A stretch of 64,000 nucleotides of DNA from Mantis religiosa (Eukaryota > Arthropoda > Insecta > Mantodea > Mantidae): assembly GCA_030765055.1 (NCBI GenBank), contig CM060955.1, forward strand, positions 154,722,006 through 154,786,005, written 5' to 3'. The translations under genes were made by a program, and so were the position numbers. Shown one piece after another: positions 21,622 through 34,120 of this stretch (its first letter is position 1; each line of letters starts with the position of its first letter). The notes beneath the pieces are model-generated. The model saw nothing but the letters and a program-made list of their open reading frames with translations. It did not search any database and had not been told where the DNA came from.

Positions 21622-21850
21622 AACATCGTTGTTGTACAGATATGAGTCCATGTGATTTCGATCGTTTTGCGAAAATCAAATTATCACTTAGATGAGTTTG
21701 CTTTAGAGCCAGACAGACAATTATGCCAGAAGTAGAGCAGTCTGTTTGATATTAGGACAACAAGACGCTGTGGATAGCATCCGTCGTCTTCCTGATTTGT
21801 GGCGTCGAGTTTTTTATGTTGGTTCAAATTACTTATAAGCACTGCAATAA
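21622..21850 (+). pseudogene. mariner transposase C-terminal fragment
   Basis: One frame reads TDMSPCDFDRFAKIKL, the mariner SPCD-DLF-K motif around the last catalytic Asp, and another, after a frameshift, gives DSIRRLPDLW. The 5' part is replaced by the SINE. Related fragments lie at 39.67, 51.04 and 63.92 kb. Confidence 0.75.
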
Positions 21851-22800
21851 TGTAACTATTTGTTCTTAATTCAATAGCACATTTCATAAGTTTTAATTAT
21901 AATGCCGTTGTGTGAGATATTTTATGACAAATGTACAGCTTGACAGTCGTCTCAGAAATGCTATTTAATCTGGATGACATTGTATAACTAGTAAACTGTA
22001 GGAGATAATAGAAAATGTAGATCTTGTTATAACAAAAATTTAAATCAAATACTTCTACCGTGGTGTAAAGCATTTCTTATGTATTCCTTATTATTTGTCT
22101 GAATTTATATATAAGTATATCAAATTAGAAGTTTTCATCGTTTGTTTTATCTATAGGTCATGCAACGAAAGCAAAATGACCCACATGCGACAGTTTTAAA
22201 ATATTTTGCTGTAGCTGAAAGTCTAACTCTCTTTCTTCTTCTTTATTTATAGATGCTATTTATCAAAACACCTTTACTTAACGTCTGCTGTCTGTAAATT
22301 TTACTTACTTCAGCCTAGGTGTTTATCAAGCACCTGTTACTTGAGATTCTTTTACTGTGCATAACACTTGCATTTTGTAATATGTTGTATAATTATTCTA
22401 AAAATTAGTTTAGTAGTCTATCTTATAATATTAGTATTTTAATAGATGCATGTAAGCCTTCTTTGTGTAATAATTACTAACTGTAGTAAATATTCGGTTT
22501 CTTTCTTATTACAAGAAGGATCAATTGACACATCTCCACTTTGTACAGTAGTAAGGGAGTTAATGGGATCTAAAAAATATCTTATACATCTTTCTCATTC
22601 TTCTTACATCTTTCTAAATACACTCATATCTTGTACAACCACCAACTTATTCTCATTAAGGTAAGTATTATGTAAAGTGTGGAATGGTTCAAAGATATAT
22701 GCTTGTTTTATTTACGTCCTGCAACATAAGGTCATATCCAGGATGAATGACACGAGTGAAATAAAGCTCACATCAACCGAGATAATGTCAATGTAATGTC
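21851..22800 (+). repeat. module P, copy 2
   Basis: It is the partner of 5550-6480, with the same order of landmarks and the same minus-oriented SINE-2 3' end at 22705-22790. Small deletions distinguish it (for example near 22260). Confidence 0.65.
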
Positions 22801-24250
22801 TTTCGGAAGAGAAGTTAAAATGGTTTACGGCAAACTTCAAATATCCATTCTCTTGGCAATTCACTAATGCTTCCTTCAGTCCACTCAGGCTGAAATTGCT
22901 TTGATTTGACAGCCACTATCTATAACTATATGGATCTGCTCTTACACATTCAACATTTTCGAAAAAGTTTCAAATTAAGGGATATTGTCTTATTACGAAC
23001 TTTTTTAGCTCTAGGTGAAACCAATACCTATACTGCAACCTTGACATTAATTTTTAAGTAGAATTCAATTTCTCCTCTATCTACTATGTACTAGAAGGAG
23101 AGCACCACGAACAAAACCGGTACAAACCTGAGTTCAAATGTCCCACGTGTTTCCTGTGTAGCTGTGACCACAGCGACACACAGTGGATGACTCATGCAAC
23201 GCAAAGTACACGAAGGAAGTAACAGATGTCACGCAAGTGGTAATTGCTCTGTGTATACCGATATGTCTTAGCTGCTAATAATATTTTACAACACATTAGA
23301 ACACCGACTTTCCTTTCTAAGTTTAGACCATATACTAAATGTGAACCATGGAAAATTGTAGCTATATTGTACAGATAAATCAATATAGCCCGAAAGGAAA
23401 TATAGAATTTTGGAACAAAAGTCTCCTAAATCTTTATAAGTAGCAGAACTTCAACCCTTTATTTTCATTGATTAATCCTATTATATCCTTTATAATTTTT
23501 AATAGTACGCTATCAATGTGGCGTCAATGGTTCAATAACCTTGGTCTTTCCAAATAAGATGCTCAACTGGGAACAGAAGGGCTGTGTACGTTATGACGCT
23601 GTTTGACAGTAGACATTCCTACCGTCACAAACATCCTGCTTCATCCTAGATTGTCCACATTCCTACGTAGTACTTTTCGGAAATTCCTCTTCATTATCAT
23701 CTTTTTAACTCAGAATTAAATGAGCTCTGTGGCGGAAATATCGGTCTTCTAAAATTGTGTTTAGGTATTTACATCCCTGTTTAGCAATTTGATTCCACTT
23801 TTCCATAAGTGCTAAAACGAGGTTCAGTTGCCATAAAAGAATCCTAAATGAAAGGCATTTTAATAAAACCTAGCCTTTATTGAAATAAACTTTAGAGACA
23901 TAGACCACAAATTAGGGTATTTTGAGCATTAAGAGCGTCTATAGACAACTAAAGGAGAAGAAAGAGAGGTAGACCTACAGTTGTATTGAAATACCCCAAA
24001 GCTGGTCGCTGTCTGATAATCGGGAAGTGCCGTTTTCCTTGCATGGCCTGTAGATAAAAAATAATCACAGCCTCTAATTTGATTTAGTAGTAATAAATTC
24101 AGACAAATAAAAATCAATCACGAATTGGTTCATGCCACAAAAGGAATGTGTTTGACATAACTTCTGTGTTCTAACGAGATGTACATCTTCTATTATCTCT
24201 TACAGTTTACCAGTTATACAAAAGTCATACAGAATAAAGAGAACTTCAAC
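22801..24250 (+). repeat. array unit, core copy 7
   Basis: The core lies at 23130-23280 (GTAGCTGTGACCACAGCGAC). The flanks match 35.44-36.26 and 37.33-37.96 kb, which shows what the GC-rich insert at 36.28 kb displaced. Confidence 0.65.
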
Positions 24251-25290
24251 GATTTGTAACTTTGTCATAAAATATCTTACACATACAATATTATAATCAA
24301 ACTTGTTGCAGCAACATTTTATAATTTCAAACTTTTTTAACAATTTTGTATATAAAGTTTGTCTGGAGTGGAATATTTTCTTAGAAGATGCTGAACTTTT
24401 GTATTTCGTTGTATGCTATTCCCTATACCGAATCCTGAAAGAGGAATGTCTTTCTAAACTCCATGGACCCCGGGCTCATTTGACCACCATTTCACCCGAT
24501 CCATTCATCGTGCCATATGACAACGTTGGAGGATGTAGTTACAAAAAGAAGGAAAAAAAACTTTTGGTGTGAAATAACAGTAGTTCACACCTTGATCTTT
24601 CTAACTAAGATGCTCAACTGAGTACAGAAGATGTATACTTTTACGATGATCTTTGACATTGTGTGAGCACATTACATTTGGCACTAGACATTCGTCACAT
24701 CAGAGACATGCTGATAGTTATTTTGATTTTTAATTCCAAGCGTGTTCCCATTCGTACGCATTAGTGAACATTTACGTGAATTTGTAACATTTCATTAAAT
24801 CAGCACTGTAGCAGCAATACCTCCAGATTGTATTATACTTTAGTTTTCTCAGCTCTGTTTGGAAATTTGATTGTGCTTTATAGTAAGGCACTGAAAACGT
24901 CTTTAGTTTGGTTGCTGTTTCGGATATTGAGTTCATTGTATAAATTCTATTACGTCGGCTATTCTCCAGCATCTTCGGAGATTAACAAACTGAATGGTTC
25001 TAATGAAGGAAAGTCGTCGACATGTCCGTGTTTAAGTTTCTCTTTAAATAACAAACTCTGAATACTGAATGTCTCAATTCCGTAACAACATGCTTCTACC
25101 CTGAAAAAATAATTTTAGTACTTAATATATTAATGGAACAAAGTCATTTGACAGTCCGGTTGTCGTAAATGACAATGAAGCAAGTATTATTTTTATGTTT
25201 GTAAGTTTTATTTTGTATTTTGGTTAAATCGGAACTTTTAATGAACTGTTGCTCTCCTGAGGTAAGAAATAAGTACAGTTCTCGGAGAAC
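24251..25290 (+). repeat. array linker with SINE-2 3' fragment
   Basis: A plus-oriented SINE-2 3' fragment lies at 24448-24546 (GGCTCATTTGACCACCATTT). The part from 24590 to 25290 recurs at 29.2-29.7, 31.6-32.05, 52.1-52.6 and 56.36-56.95 kb, up to the mariner 5' edge. Confidence 0.6.
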
Positions 25291-25900
25291 TAACTAAATT
25301 ATAAAATTTGTAAGCCGCCCATTTGTATGCTTGATGTATGATAATGTTAAGTAATGACGTCATAACAATGATTTGTAGGTTGTTATCTTAAGTGATCTAA
25401 ATATGTTTAGTAAATACGAAGAAAGATTCTTCATTAAAAATCAGGTTGTTAGAGGCATCAATGCTCGACAATGTCATACAGAATTACTGAAAACTTGTGC
25501 TAGACCGACTTTATCATATCGTACCGTGGCTAGGTGGGCGAATGCATTTCGTAGAGGAACGGAAGACGTGGAGCTGAGAGACAGCAATCAGCAAGTGATG
25601 ATGTGCATGTGAATGCTGTTAGACCACAGCTAGGAGAACATCGTTGTTGGACAGATATGAGCCCATGTGTCTTCGATCTTTTTGCAAAAATGAAATTACC
25701 ACTTAGAGGATTTCTCTTTAGAACCAGACAGACAACTATACCAGTAGTAGAGCAGTCTGTTTGATATTAGGACAAAAAGACGCTATGGATAGCATACTTC
25801 GTCCTCCTGATCTGTGGAGTCGAGTTTTTAATGTTGGAGCAAATTACTTCTAAGCACTGCATAAATGTAACTACTCCAAAAAGGTTTTATTTGCTGTTAG
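25291..25900 (+). pseudogene. internally deleted mariner element
   Basis: The ORF at 25403-25612 starts MFSKYEERFFIKNQ and contains an HTH region ending TVARWANAFRRG-EDVE, matching the N-terminal DNA-binding domain of mariner transposases. At HQQVMM-like residues it jumps directly to the C-terminal SPC-FDLFAKMKLPLRG segment (about 25655-25715) and ends NVGANYF-stop near 25855. So most of the catalytic domain has been deleted. The same deletion junction occurs in the 30.3-kb copy. Upstream, TGACGTCA at 25355-25362 lies in the leader. Terminal repeats were not identified with confidence. Confidence 0.75.
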
Positions 25901-26207
25901 TTCAATAGCAGATTTTATTGCACATTTTCAACATTTTACAACATAAATGCATGCTTACTTTACACGTTTTATTGCACACAATCCAATTTCTAATTATAAG
26001 CCACAAACTTAAAATAATTTTTAGTATTTTTATACAAGATAATACAAAATGAAGGTAAAACGCACAATAAACGAATCTTTAATGAAAGGTATTTGATGAA
26101 AACCTAGATTTTATTTAAATAAAAATTTACACTCAGCAGACGCTGTCTACTATCAAGAGCGTCTACAAACGCATAAAGAAGAAAGAGATGTACAACTTGA
26201 GCAGTTC
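25901..26207 (+). repeat. module H with short hairpin
   Basis: AGACGCT (26138-26144) and AGCGTCT (26158-26164) form a 7-bp stem with a 13-base loop. It is followed by AAAGAAGAAAGAG and the next core. Confidence 0.6.
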
Positions 26208-27359
26208 AGGTGTCCCGCGTGTTTCCTGAGTAGCAGTGACTGCAGCGACACAGAGTGGAAGTCTTATGCAACATGAAGTACGCCTAGCATCTGGTAGATG
26301 ACGCACATGTTGTAATTGCTATGTATATCTCAATGCGGCTTACATATTAAAAACATTTTTAAAATATTACAATAGTGATGTTTTGTTTTGGCTCAAACCA
26401 TATACTAAATGTGTACGGTTGCTTCTTTTTTTATGTCACATATAAAAATAAAGGTAGACCGACAAGAAATATTGCATTTTTGAACAAAGTCTCCTAAGAG
26501 TTATATAACCTCCATAATCCCAGAGCATTTTACATTATTTATTCAAATCCAGGTTTTATCTCTTTGAAATGGTGTGGGTCAATTACATTTGGTACTAGAG
26601 GTTCGTAACATTAGAGACATCCTCCTTTTTATTTGAATTTAAGTGCTCTGTACAGCTGGTGTTGTAATACACAAAGTCTTAAAATCGTCTGCTGTGCAGT
26701 ATTTTGTGTTACTTTCCCACAAAAGTCACAGCATTTCTCTCTTCACACAGCAAAAGGGGCCTGTGTTCCCTTTTTGCATGCACAAAAGCGCTTTGTTTTG
26801 CTTTCCCTGCACTCTGGTTTGCTGTCCGAAACCAGGCTCTAGACAGTCCCATACAGACTTCCCCTATGTAAATTACAGTTTTATTGTATACAAAAATCAG
26901 TATATACCAACAATAACCATTGTTTTCATTCTAATCTTGTTTATTATTTATGAACAACTATAACGCACTATAAGGATCCAAATGATTCATCCTCTTATAT
27001 AGCTGTATTAATAACAAATTTTGAAAAGTTGTTCATAAAAGAGTGCTCTTCTACGTATAAACATACAACTGGAAATTTGAGTAGCGTAAACAAGAGTAAA
27101 TTAGTAAGACTTTGTCTATCTCTTACCGTTTCTGAGTTGTACCAAGTAACGAAGAAAGAAAACGACATCTGAGGTCATTCTCTGTAAGTTACACATATGT
27201 ACTTCGTTCCTTGCAGAACACTCCATTGTTAGCCCTGATCTGGCCTGAGAACGTTTACAAATAATACTTACAATATATTTGGCAGTAGACATTCGTACCA
27301 TCACAGGCATCCTCGTTTTGCCTTTACTTAAATTTATAATTTAAAATAATGGTGACGAA
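26208..27359 (+). repeat. array unit, core copy 8, with module S
   Basis: The core lies at 26208-26355, followed by the second S module (26355-26845) and then a linker matching 42.68-42.98 kb. The two overlapping frames at 26633-26963 are not conserved in the 6.8-kb copy. Confidence 0.6.
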
Positions 27360-28345
27360 ACAAAGTCTACAAAAACAACTATGAGAAATGGCACATAAGA
27401 ACAGATATTAAGTAAAGGCCTTTCTACGCTTTGATAGAACAGAGGATCGCTGCATTTTATCCATTATTAGAGGCAAATGTTTTCAAATGTCACGTTTTTA
27501 ATTTCTCCATAAATGCACTCGCACAATATTTTAACTGTAAAAATATGTGTTTACCTCTTAAACTAATGTTATGTTGGTCGATGTAGAAAAATAAATCGCT
27601 TAGAAAAGCAGATTAGCAATAAGAAATATCATCCTAAGTACGGCGGCTGCAATCCCTTTAGTTGTAGGAATATGTACATTTTTTTTCGCAGCTATCACTT
27701 CCATACAACATTTTATCTCTACTTAACAATCTTCCCTGACAGCAGAATGAATACAAATTCTGAATCCGTCGTCTTACCTTATTCCACTTCACCCGCTGCT
27801 GTAGTAGTTCTTAATTTTAGAGCGTATCGATGTAAGAAAGTTTGCACTTTCCTATTCTTCGAATTTCTGGAGTAATTCCATTGGACATTCGTTATAAACC
27901 CATCTTACACGAACTTCAAAAATAACAAAATGCTAGAACTGGAGCAATTACCTACCTCCTTTGTAGAAAAGAAGTTTTATTTCACACTTAGACTGAAGAC
28001 AACTGAAGGTCGCACCAACACAAAGCTACACTACTGTATCCCAGAGAGCATTAATGTATAACTAATCAGAGTCGACCGCCAATAGGGATCATCCGCGCTT
28101 TCCTTAAATAAACATTTAATATTTGAGTAGAATGCAATTTCTCCTCTAACTAATGTATGTAATGTTCTACACTAAAAGAAAACGTCAAGAAGAAAACCGA
28201 TACAAACGTGCTGTTCAAATGTCCTGTGTGTCTCCTGAGTAGCTGTGACTACCGCGACACACAATGATGTCTCGTGAAACGCGAAGTACACTTTGGATAT
28301 CTTAGATGTCGCGCTAGTTGTAGTTGTAGTTTCATATTTAGAATA
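27360..28345 (+). repeat. module E, copy 1, ending in core copy 9
   Basis: It matches 43670-44640. A frame of 67 residues here (27672-27875, with FPDSRMNTNSESVVLPYS) has a longer counterpart at 43801-44199. The peptide is similar in both, but I recognise no family. The core lies at 28210-28345 and has a T-to-C change (GACTACCGCGAC). Confidence 0.6.
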
Positions 28346-28764
28346 TTTTTAAAAAAGTTCAGAAGGTCTATTCTTCTTCTGGCTTGCACTAGCTTCTAAA
28401 TGTGAATGCAATAATGTAACTACTCCAAAAAGGTTTTAGTTGATGTTAATTCAATATCATATTTTATTGCATATTTTTAATATTTTACAACATAGATGAT
28501 TGCTTATTTAGACGTTTATATTTTATAAAATGCAATATCTAATTGAAAGTTACACCCTCCAGCTAATTTTTAGAAATATTAACCAACCTTATATAAAATG
28601 AAAGTATAACGCACAATAAACGAATTCCAAATGGAAAGTATTTGATAAAATCCTAGTTTTCATTTAAAGCAAAATTTATAGATATCAGACGCTAAAATTA
28701 TTTGTTTTGAACTTTCAAGAGCGTCTACAAACAAATAAAGAAGAGAGGTAGACCTTGAGTAGTT
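28346..28764 (+). repeat. module H after core copy 9
   Basis: Cores 9 and 10 are only about 550 bp apart because this H module follows core 9 directly, the shortest core spacing in the window. In the hairpin region the arms are CAGACGCT and AGCGTCT with a longer loop (about 28685-28727). Confidence 0.55.
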
Positions 28765-29721
28765 CAAGTGTCCCGCGTGTTTCCTGAGTAGCAGCGACGG
28801 CAGCGACACAGAGTGGAAGACTCGTGCAACAGAAAGTATGCGATGAATGTGATAGATGTCGCGCAAGTTGTAATTGTTATGTATATGTAAATAAGTCTTA
28901 GCTATTAACAATTGTTTAGAAAATAATAGAACGATTATAACATGTTTAGGTTCAGACTATATACTAAATTTGAATTATAGTAAGTTGTAGCGCTTGAACT
29001 TATAAAACTCAATATAGTCCGGCAAGAGGTATTGTAGTTTAGAACAAAAGTCTCCTAAAACTGTTATAAGTTCCATAATTTAAACTGTTAGTGGGTACTT
29101 TACATTTCGCACTATATTGAAGTGTCATCCTGTTTTTTATTTAGTTTTAAAATTCCAACACGCGTTCGCATCACTGAAAATTCACATCAAATTTTGGAAA
29201 ATCCTGTTGATTAACATTTCATTAAATCAGCACTGTAGCAGCAATATCTGTCTTTTAAGTTTGTACTATACTTTAGTTTTCTGAGCTCTGTTTGGAAATT
29301 GGAATATGCTTTCTCGTAAGCCACTGAAAACGCGTTTAGTTTGGTTACTATTTCGGATATCCAGTCTTGTTCAAATGTGTAACATCTGATGTTCTCCAGG
29401 ATCTTCGCAGTTTAACAAACTGAATGGTTCTAATGAAGGAAAATCGTCGACATGTCCGTGTTTAAGTTTCTCTTTAAAGAACAAACTCTGCATACTGAGT
29501 TATCTGAATTCTGACACAAAATGCTTCTACAATGAAAAATTAATTTTAGTAGTTAATATATTCATGGAACAAATTCAGTTATCAGTCCGGTTGTCGTAAA
29601 TGTATAGGAAGCAAGTATTATTTATATGTTTCTAAGTTTTATTTTATATTTTGTTTAATCCGGAACTTTTAATATACTCTTGCCCTTCTGAGGTAAGAAA
29701 CAAGTACAGTTCTCGGAGAAC
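28765..29721 (+). repeat. array unit, core copy 10
   Basis: The core lies at 28765-28910 (GCAGCGACGGCAGCGACACA). The tail up to 29721 matches the sequence before the mariner leader at 25290 and 32050. Confidence 0.6.
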
Positions 29722-30154
29722 TATAACTAGACCAGGAACAAAATGCAGCTGGAGGCGTGGCTTACCACTTCTGGAGTCCCCTACCTGTTCCCCTTCATCG
29801 TTATGTTAGGTTGCCTCTCCTACATCACGCGCGCTGCACTGGTTATCTGTTTAGCTCACTCTCCCGCTCACTGTTACTTTCACTCTTTGCATTTTCTGCT
29901 ATATCACTGCTTTGCTCCTCAGGGTTTAAAGAAAATATGATTATATATATTTGTTGATCGATTGTGAGGTCATGTCCGATATAATTATTTTCTCTTTACT
30001 TTGAAAATAAAAAAAAATTCATGCATTTCGTGTTGTGTGCGCTGTCGCTTGCAGGAAGGGAGGTGTGAAAGTCACGTGATGCTTGGAATGCGAGAAGGTT
30101 CCCCTCGCGCATGCGCACACCGACTGCAGTTTGTTTACGCTCCACCTATAACTA
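29722..30154. mobile_element. 417-bp non-autonomous hAT-like insertion
   Basis: The insert 29730-30146 is flanked by TATAACTA at 29722-29729 and 30147-30154. Sister array copies at 32046 and 52615 have the unoccupied site (GGAGAACTAACTAAATTA), which confirms the insertion. The 8-bp duplication points to hAT. The ends show only weak inverted similarity, with AACAAAATGCAG against AACAAACTGCAG on the opposite strand. It is GC-richer than its surroundings. The open frames inside (29743-29957) have no transposase motif. Confidence 0.75.
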
Positions 30155-30680
30155 AATTAATAAAGCTGTAAATCGCCCATTTGTATATTTTATGTAGGAC
30201 AATGTAAGTAATGACGTCATAGCAATAACTGGTAGGCTGTTATCCTTATTGCTCTATATATGTTTAGCAAATATGAGATTAGGAGAGGTATCAATGATGT
30301 CAATGCCTGTCAACGCCAAACAGAATTACCGGAAGTTTGTGGTAGACAGACTTTACCATATCGTACCATGGCTAGGTGGGCGAATTCATTTGGTAGAGGA
30401 AGGTAAGACGTGGAGCTGGCACACCGCCATCAGCAAGTGATGATGTGCAATTTGAATGCTGTTAGACCACAGCTAGGAGAACGTAGTTGTTGGATAGATA
30501 TGAGCCCATGTGACTTGGATCTTTTTGCGAAAATGAAATTACCACTTAGAGGACCTCATTTTAGAACCAGGGAGACAATTATAGAAGCACTAAAGCAGTC
30601 TGTTAGATATTAGGACAACAAGACGATGTGGATAGCATCCGTCGTCTTCCTGATCTGTGGAGGCCAGTGTTAAAACATAA
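30155..30680 (+). pseudogene. internally deleted mariner element, second copy
   Basis: It starts at ATG 30260 (MFSKYEIRRGIND). The HTH part TMARWANSFGRGR is followed by a stop, then DVELAHRHQQVMMC, then the joined C-terminal SPCDLDLFAKMKLPLRG (about 30505-30560). After a stop at 30613 a shifted frame reads DVDSIRRLPDLWRPV. It shares the deletion junction with the 25.4-kb copy, so both descend from one deleted mariner. The leader has TGACGTCA at 30212-30219. Confidence 0.75.
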
Positions 30681-31064
30681 ATGCATGCTCATTGTAGGCC
30701 TTGTTATTCTATAAAATCAAATTTCTAATTATAAGTTACAAAATTAAACTAAATTTCATGTCAGGTAGCTCGAAGCTCCATGGAGCCTGGACACATTTGA
30801 GCATCATTTCACCCATTTCATTTACCGTCTGATATCAACTTTGGAGGACGTAAACTTACAAAATAAATAAAATTAAAACAATTTATAGAATATTTGAAAA
30901 AGATAATAAAAATTAAAGTACAACGCACAATAAACGCATCCCAGATGTAAGTTATTTTACGAAAACCTGGTTTTCACTTGAATAAAAATGTACAGTCAGT
31001 AGACGCTGTCAACTTTCAAGAGCGTCTACAAACAAATAAAGAAGAAAGAGAGGTACACCTTAGG
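30681..31064 (+). repeat. SINE-2 3' fragment and module H
   Basis: The SINE-2 3' end lies at 30755-30862. The H module follows, with AGACGCT (31001-31007) and AGCGTCT (31021-31027). Confidence 0.6.
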
Positions 31065-32200
31065 CAGTTCAACTATCCCGCGTGTTACCTGAATAGAAGT
31101 GACTGCAGCGCCACACAGTGGAATTCGCCAGCAACGTGAGGTACACGTAGGATGTGATAGATGACGCGCAAGTTTTAATTGCTGCGTATATATCAATGTT
31201 TCTTAAATATTAAGAATATTTTTAAAACTTTAGAATAGTTATGTTTTATTTTGTTTAAAACCACGTACCAAATGTGAACGTTAGTTATTTGTAGTTATAT
31301 TGCATATAAAAATCAATATATATATATATATAGACAAGAATAATAGTATTTTTGAACAAAAGTCTCCTAAGACTTATATAAGCTACGTAATTCCAGCACT
31401 TTTTACATTATTTATTCCAATTCTCTCATTCTATGTTTGTCATTGTGTGGCATCAGGGACATCCTGCTTTTTATTGGAATTTATAATTCAAAACATGTAC
31501 AGATGGGTACGCAGTACTAAACTTTTACAAGAATTTTTGGAAATTCCTGTTGATTAACATATTTGTACAATTTCATTACATTAGCACTGTAGCAGCAATA
31601 CCTGTCTTTTGACTTCAGTTTTGTCAGCTCTGTTTGGAAATTTGAATATGCTTTCTATAGTAAGGCACTTAGAACGTTAAAGTTTGGTTCCTATTTCGGA
31701 TATTCAGTTTATTGTTCAAATTCTAAAACATCTGACATTCTTCATCGTCTTCGCAGTTTAACAAACTGAATGGTTCTAATGAAGGGAAATCGTCGATATA
31801 TTTGTGAATAAGTTTCTCTTTAAATAACAAATTCTGCATTCTGTCACAACATGTTTCTACCCTGGAAAAATAATTTAATGGTTAATATATTCAAGGAACA
31901 AATTCAGTCAACAGTCCGGTTGTCGTAAATAACGAAGAGGCAAGTATTATCTATGTTTCTAAATATTATTCTATACTTTGGTTAAATGGGATCCTTTAAT
32001 TACCTCTTGCTCTTCTGAGGTAAGAAATAAATGCAGAGATCGGAGAACTAACTAAATTATTAAAGCTGTAGGTCTCCGATTTGTGCCTTGATGTAGGATG
32101 TTAGTTACCTAATGACGTCATAGCAATAACTTATGATATCAAGTATCCTAATGGAAGAAGACTTGAATAAGATATATAATTACAAGAAGCCTACATTACT
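31065..32200 (+). repeat. array unit, core copy 11
   Basis: The core lies at 31065-31210. A short TA run (about 31314-31330) follows. The unit ends in a mariner leader with TGACGTCA at 32113-32120 but no transposase. Confidence 0.6.
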
Positions 32201-32640
32201 TTTGTTATATTAACAATGCTAACGTAAATAAGGTCTACACAAACAAGTACGAGAGAATGTTATATGAGAACAAATGTAAGAAAAATCAATTATACCCTTA
32301 GGTAGAAAAAATATAAGTATGGCCTTGGACCAAAAACAAGAGCAGCTGCTAATCTAAGTCTACCTCAAGGATCTTAATTGAGTCTTATTTTGTATCAAAT
32401 GTAACTTGGAAATTATCTCAAACTCTTACTACAAATATGAATGTTTTGCCTAACCAAGATATCTCCATATATTCAGCACAACTTATCGCCACTCGAACAG
32501 ATATCTCATATATTATGAATAACCAAATATATGAAACAATGAATTATTTATTGTGTATACTCCAAAATTTTACAACTTTGAGTTACATTTATTTGTCTTT
32601 ACCTTGTTGCTTCATTGGCTTACATGACAACGTCTTCTGC
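32201..32640. other. linker shared with 52.76-53.20 kb
   Basis: The segment recurs about 20.6 kb to the right, with scattered changes. I see no coding potential. Confidence 0.5.
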
Positions 32641-33240
32641 TCTGCCAGGTAGCTCTTAAACTCCATGCCTTCTTGTTACTTAATTAGCACCTTTCCTCCT
32701 GCATCTTGCTTTCTTATATTCTTGCCCATTTTTAAACATTCTCTAAAAACTCGACAATACATTTTACCTTCTTTTCCTTCATTCCTTGTAACACTTGTAT
32801 AACTACTACCATCTTCTCTATTCTCTCCCATTTCTTCTCTCAAAACTTGTTTCTCCATATTGCAAGCTCCTCGCATTCTGTTACATAGTGTTCTATACTA
32901 TCTTTTACCCCACACAGTTCACAAATTCCCTTTTCCCTACCTCTTATCCCTCTTAGGAATATTGTTCCTGTTCTAATCCAAGCTAGCCCTTCTCTCTTGC
33001 CTATTGCAGTAATCTACGTATGCTTCTGTTTCCAATTTCTTTTTATTTGTTTATAAAATTGTAATTGTTTCATATTTTCTAAACTTCCACATATTTCCTG
33101 TCTTTCTATATCTTGTTTTCTGCATTTTACCGATTTACCCACACCGCTTGTATTCCTTTCCTCTAGTCCCCATGTATCTCCCACACTGTTTGTGTTCTCT
33201 AATCTTTTCTGCCATAACAAAATATATGAGAGTATTGTAT
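32641..33240 (-). pseudogene. non-LTR retrotransposon 3' end, copy 1
   Basis: On the minus strand one frame gives LLWQKRLENTNSVGDTWG... and, after a stop, GLAWIRTGTIFLRGIRGRE. It then reads CELCGVKDSIEHYVTECEE, a C-X2-C-X7-H-X4-C knuckle typical of LINE pol C-termini. Frames then break repeatedly. Only the last 200 or so codons are represented; endonuclease and RT are absent. A second copy at 53.20-53.86 kb carries different lesions. It came with the surrounding array segment rather than by separate insertion, since the flanks match too. Confidence 0.7.
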
Positions 33241-34120
33241 TTTTTATTCTTATAGTGTTCTAAACTAAACGGGAGAGTTATGAAGTAAATATTAGTATGA
33301 CATAAATGTAAATAAAAAGTAAGATTAACTATTAAATTAACTATTAATTTAATACTAAAAGATTAACTATCAAAGTAATCTATGAAAACTTCAAAATGAA
33401 TCTATTACCAAAGAAGGCAAGAAATGTGAAAAAGTTGGTGAATATTTCACATATGTGAGTCAAGAAAGCTATAAGAAGATAAGGAAATATTTTCAAGACA
33501 TTTTTCAGATTACATTATCTTCCTTACTACTGAACAATACGATTATCCATATTGTAGTTGTAGAGAGATGTGAAATTGTTTCTTGTTTTAATAGGAAAGA
33601 AAAAGAAAAATATCTACAGTAATTAAATTATTATACAAAGAATATTTAAATGTATTTATTAAAATACAAATATTGTAAACTACCACCTTAAACTAATTTT
33701 TAGAAATATAACACAACATATTAAAACCCTAAGACAAGCCGAAAAGTTAAATAATCCCAAATCTCTTACAGTTTACCAACTATACAAAGGTTATCCAAAA
33801 TAAAGAGCACTACAGAGACTACTGTCAAACTGTACATTTGTCATAAAATATCTCACATATACCGTATACTAATCAAAATTTATACACCAAATTTTTATAT
33901 TCAAACATTTATAAACATGTCCCATGTAGATGCTGCCCGCCATGGGGCATTTTCTTATTTAAAATGTTTAAATATTTAAAATGTTTAAAAATATCTTAAA
34001 CATTTAAGATATTAGTATAATCTCATAAGATCTGCTTTTAAAAATTCAAAATTTTTGAAAATATTTTCAATTGAGGGTTATTATGCTATTTCCATATTTT
34101 CTTCAAAATCCTCCTTTGTG
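33241..34120. other. AT-rich linker
   Basis: 33241-33640 matches 53860-54240. From 33960 the unit head resumes, with an expanded run of TTTAAA/ATGTTTAAA repeats at 33958-34010. No gene is seen. Confidence 0.5.

Noticed and set aside
29743..29957. Two overlapping small secreted-like ORFs
   Set aside because: They lie wholly inside a 417-bp non-autonomous insertion, overlap in different frames, and have no support beyond length.
31313..31331. TA microsatellite as a feature of interest
   Set aside because: Short, in AT-rich DNA, and not shared by sister units.
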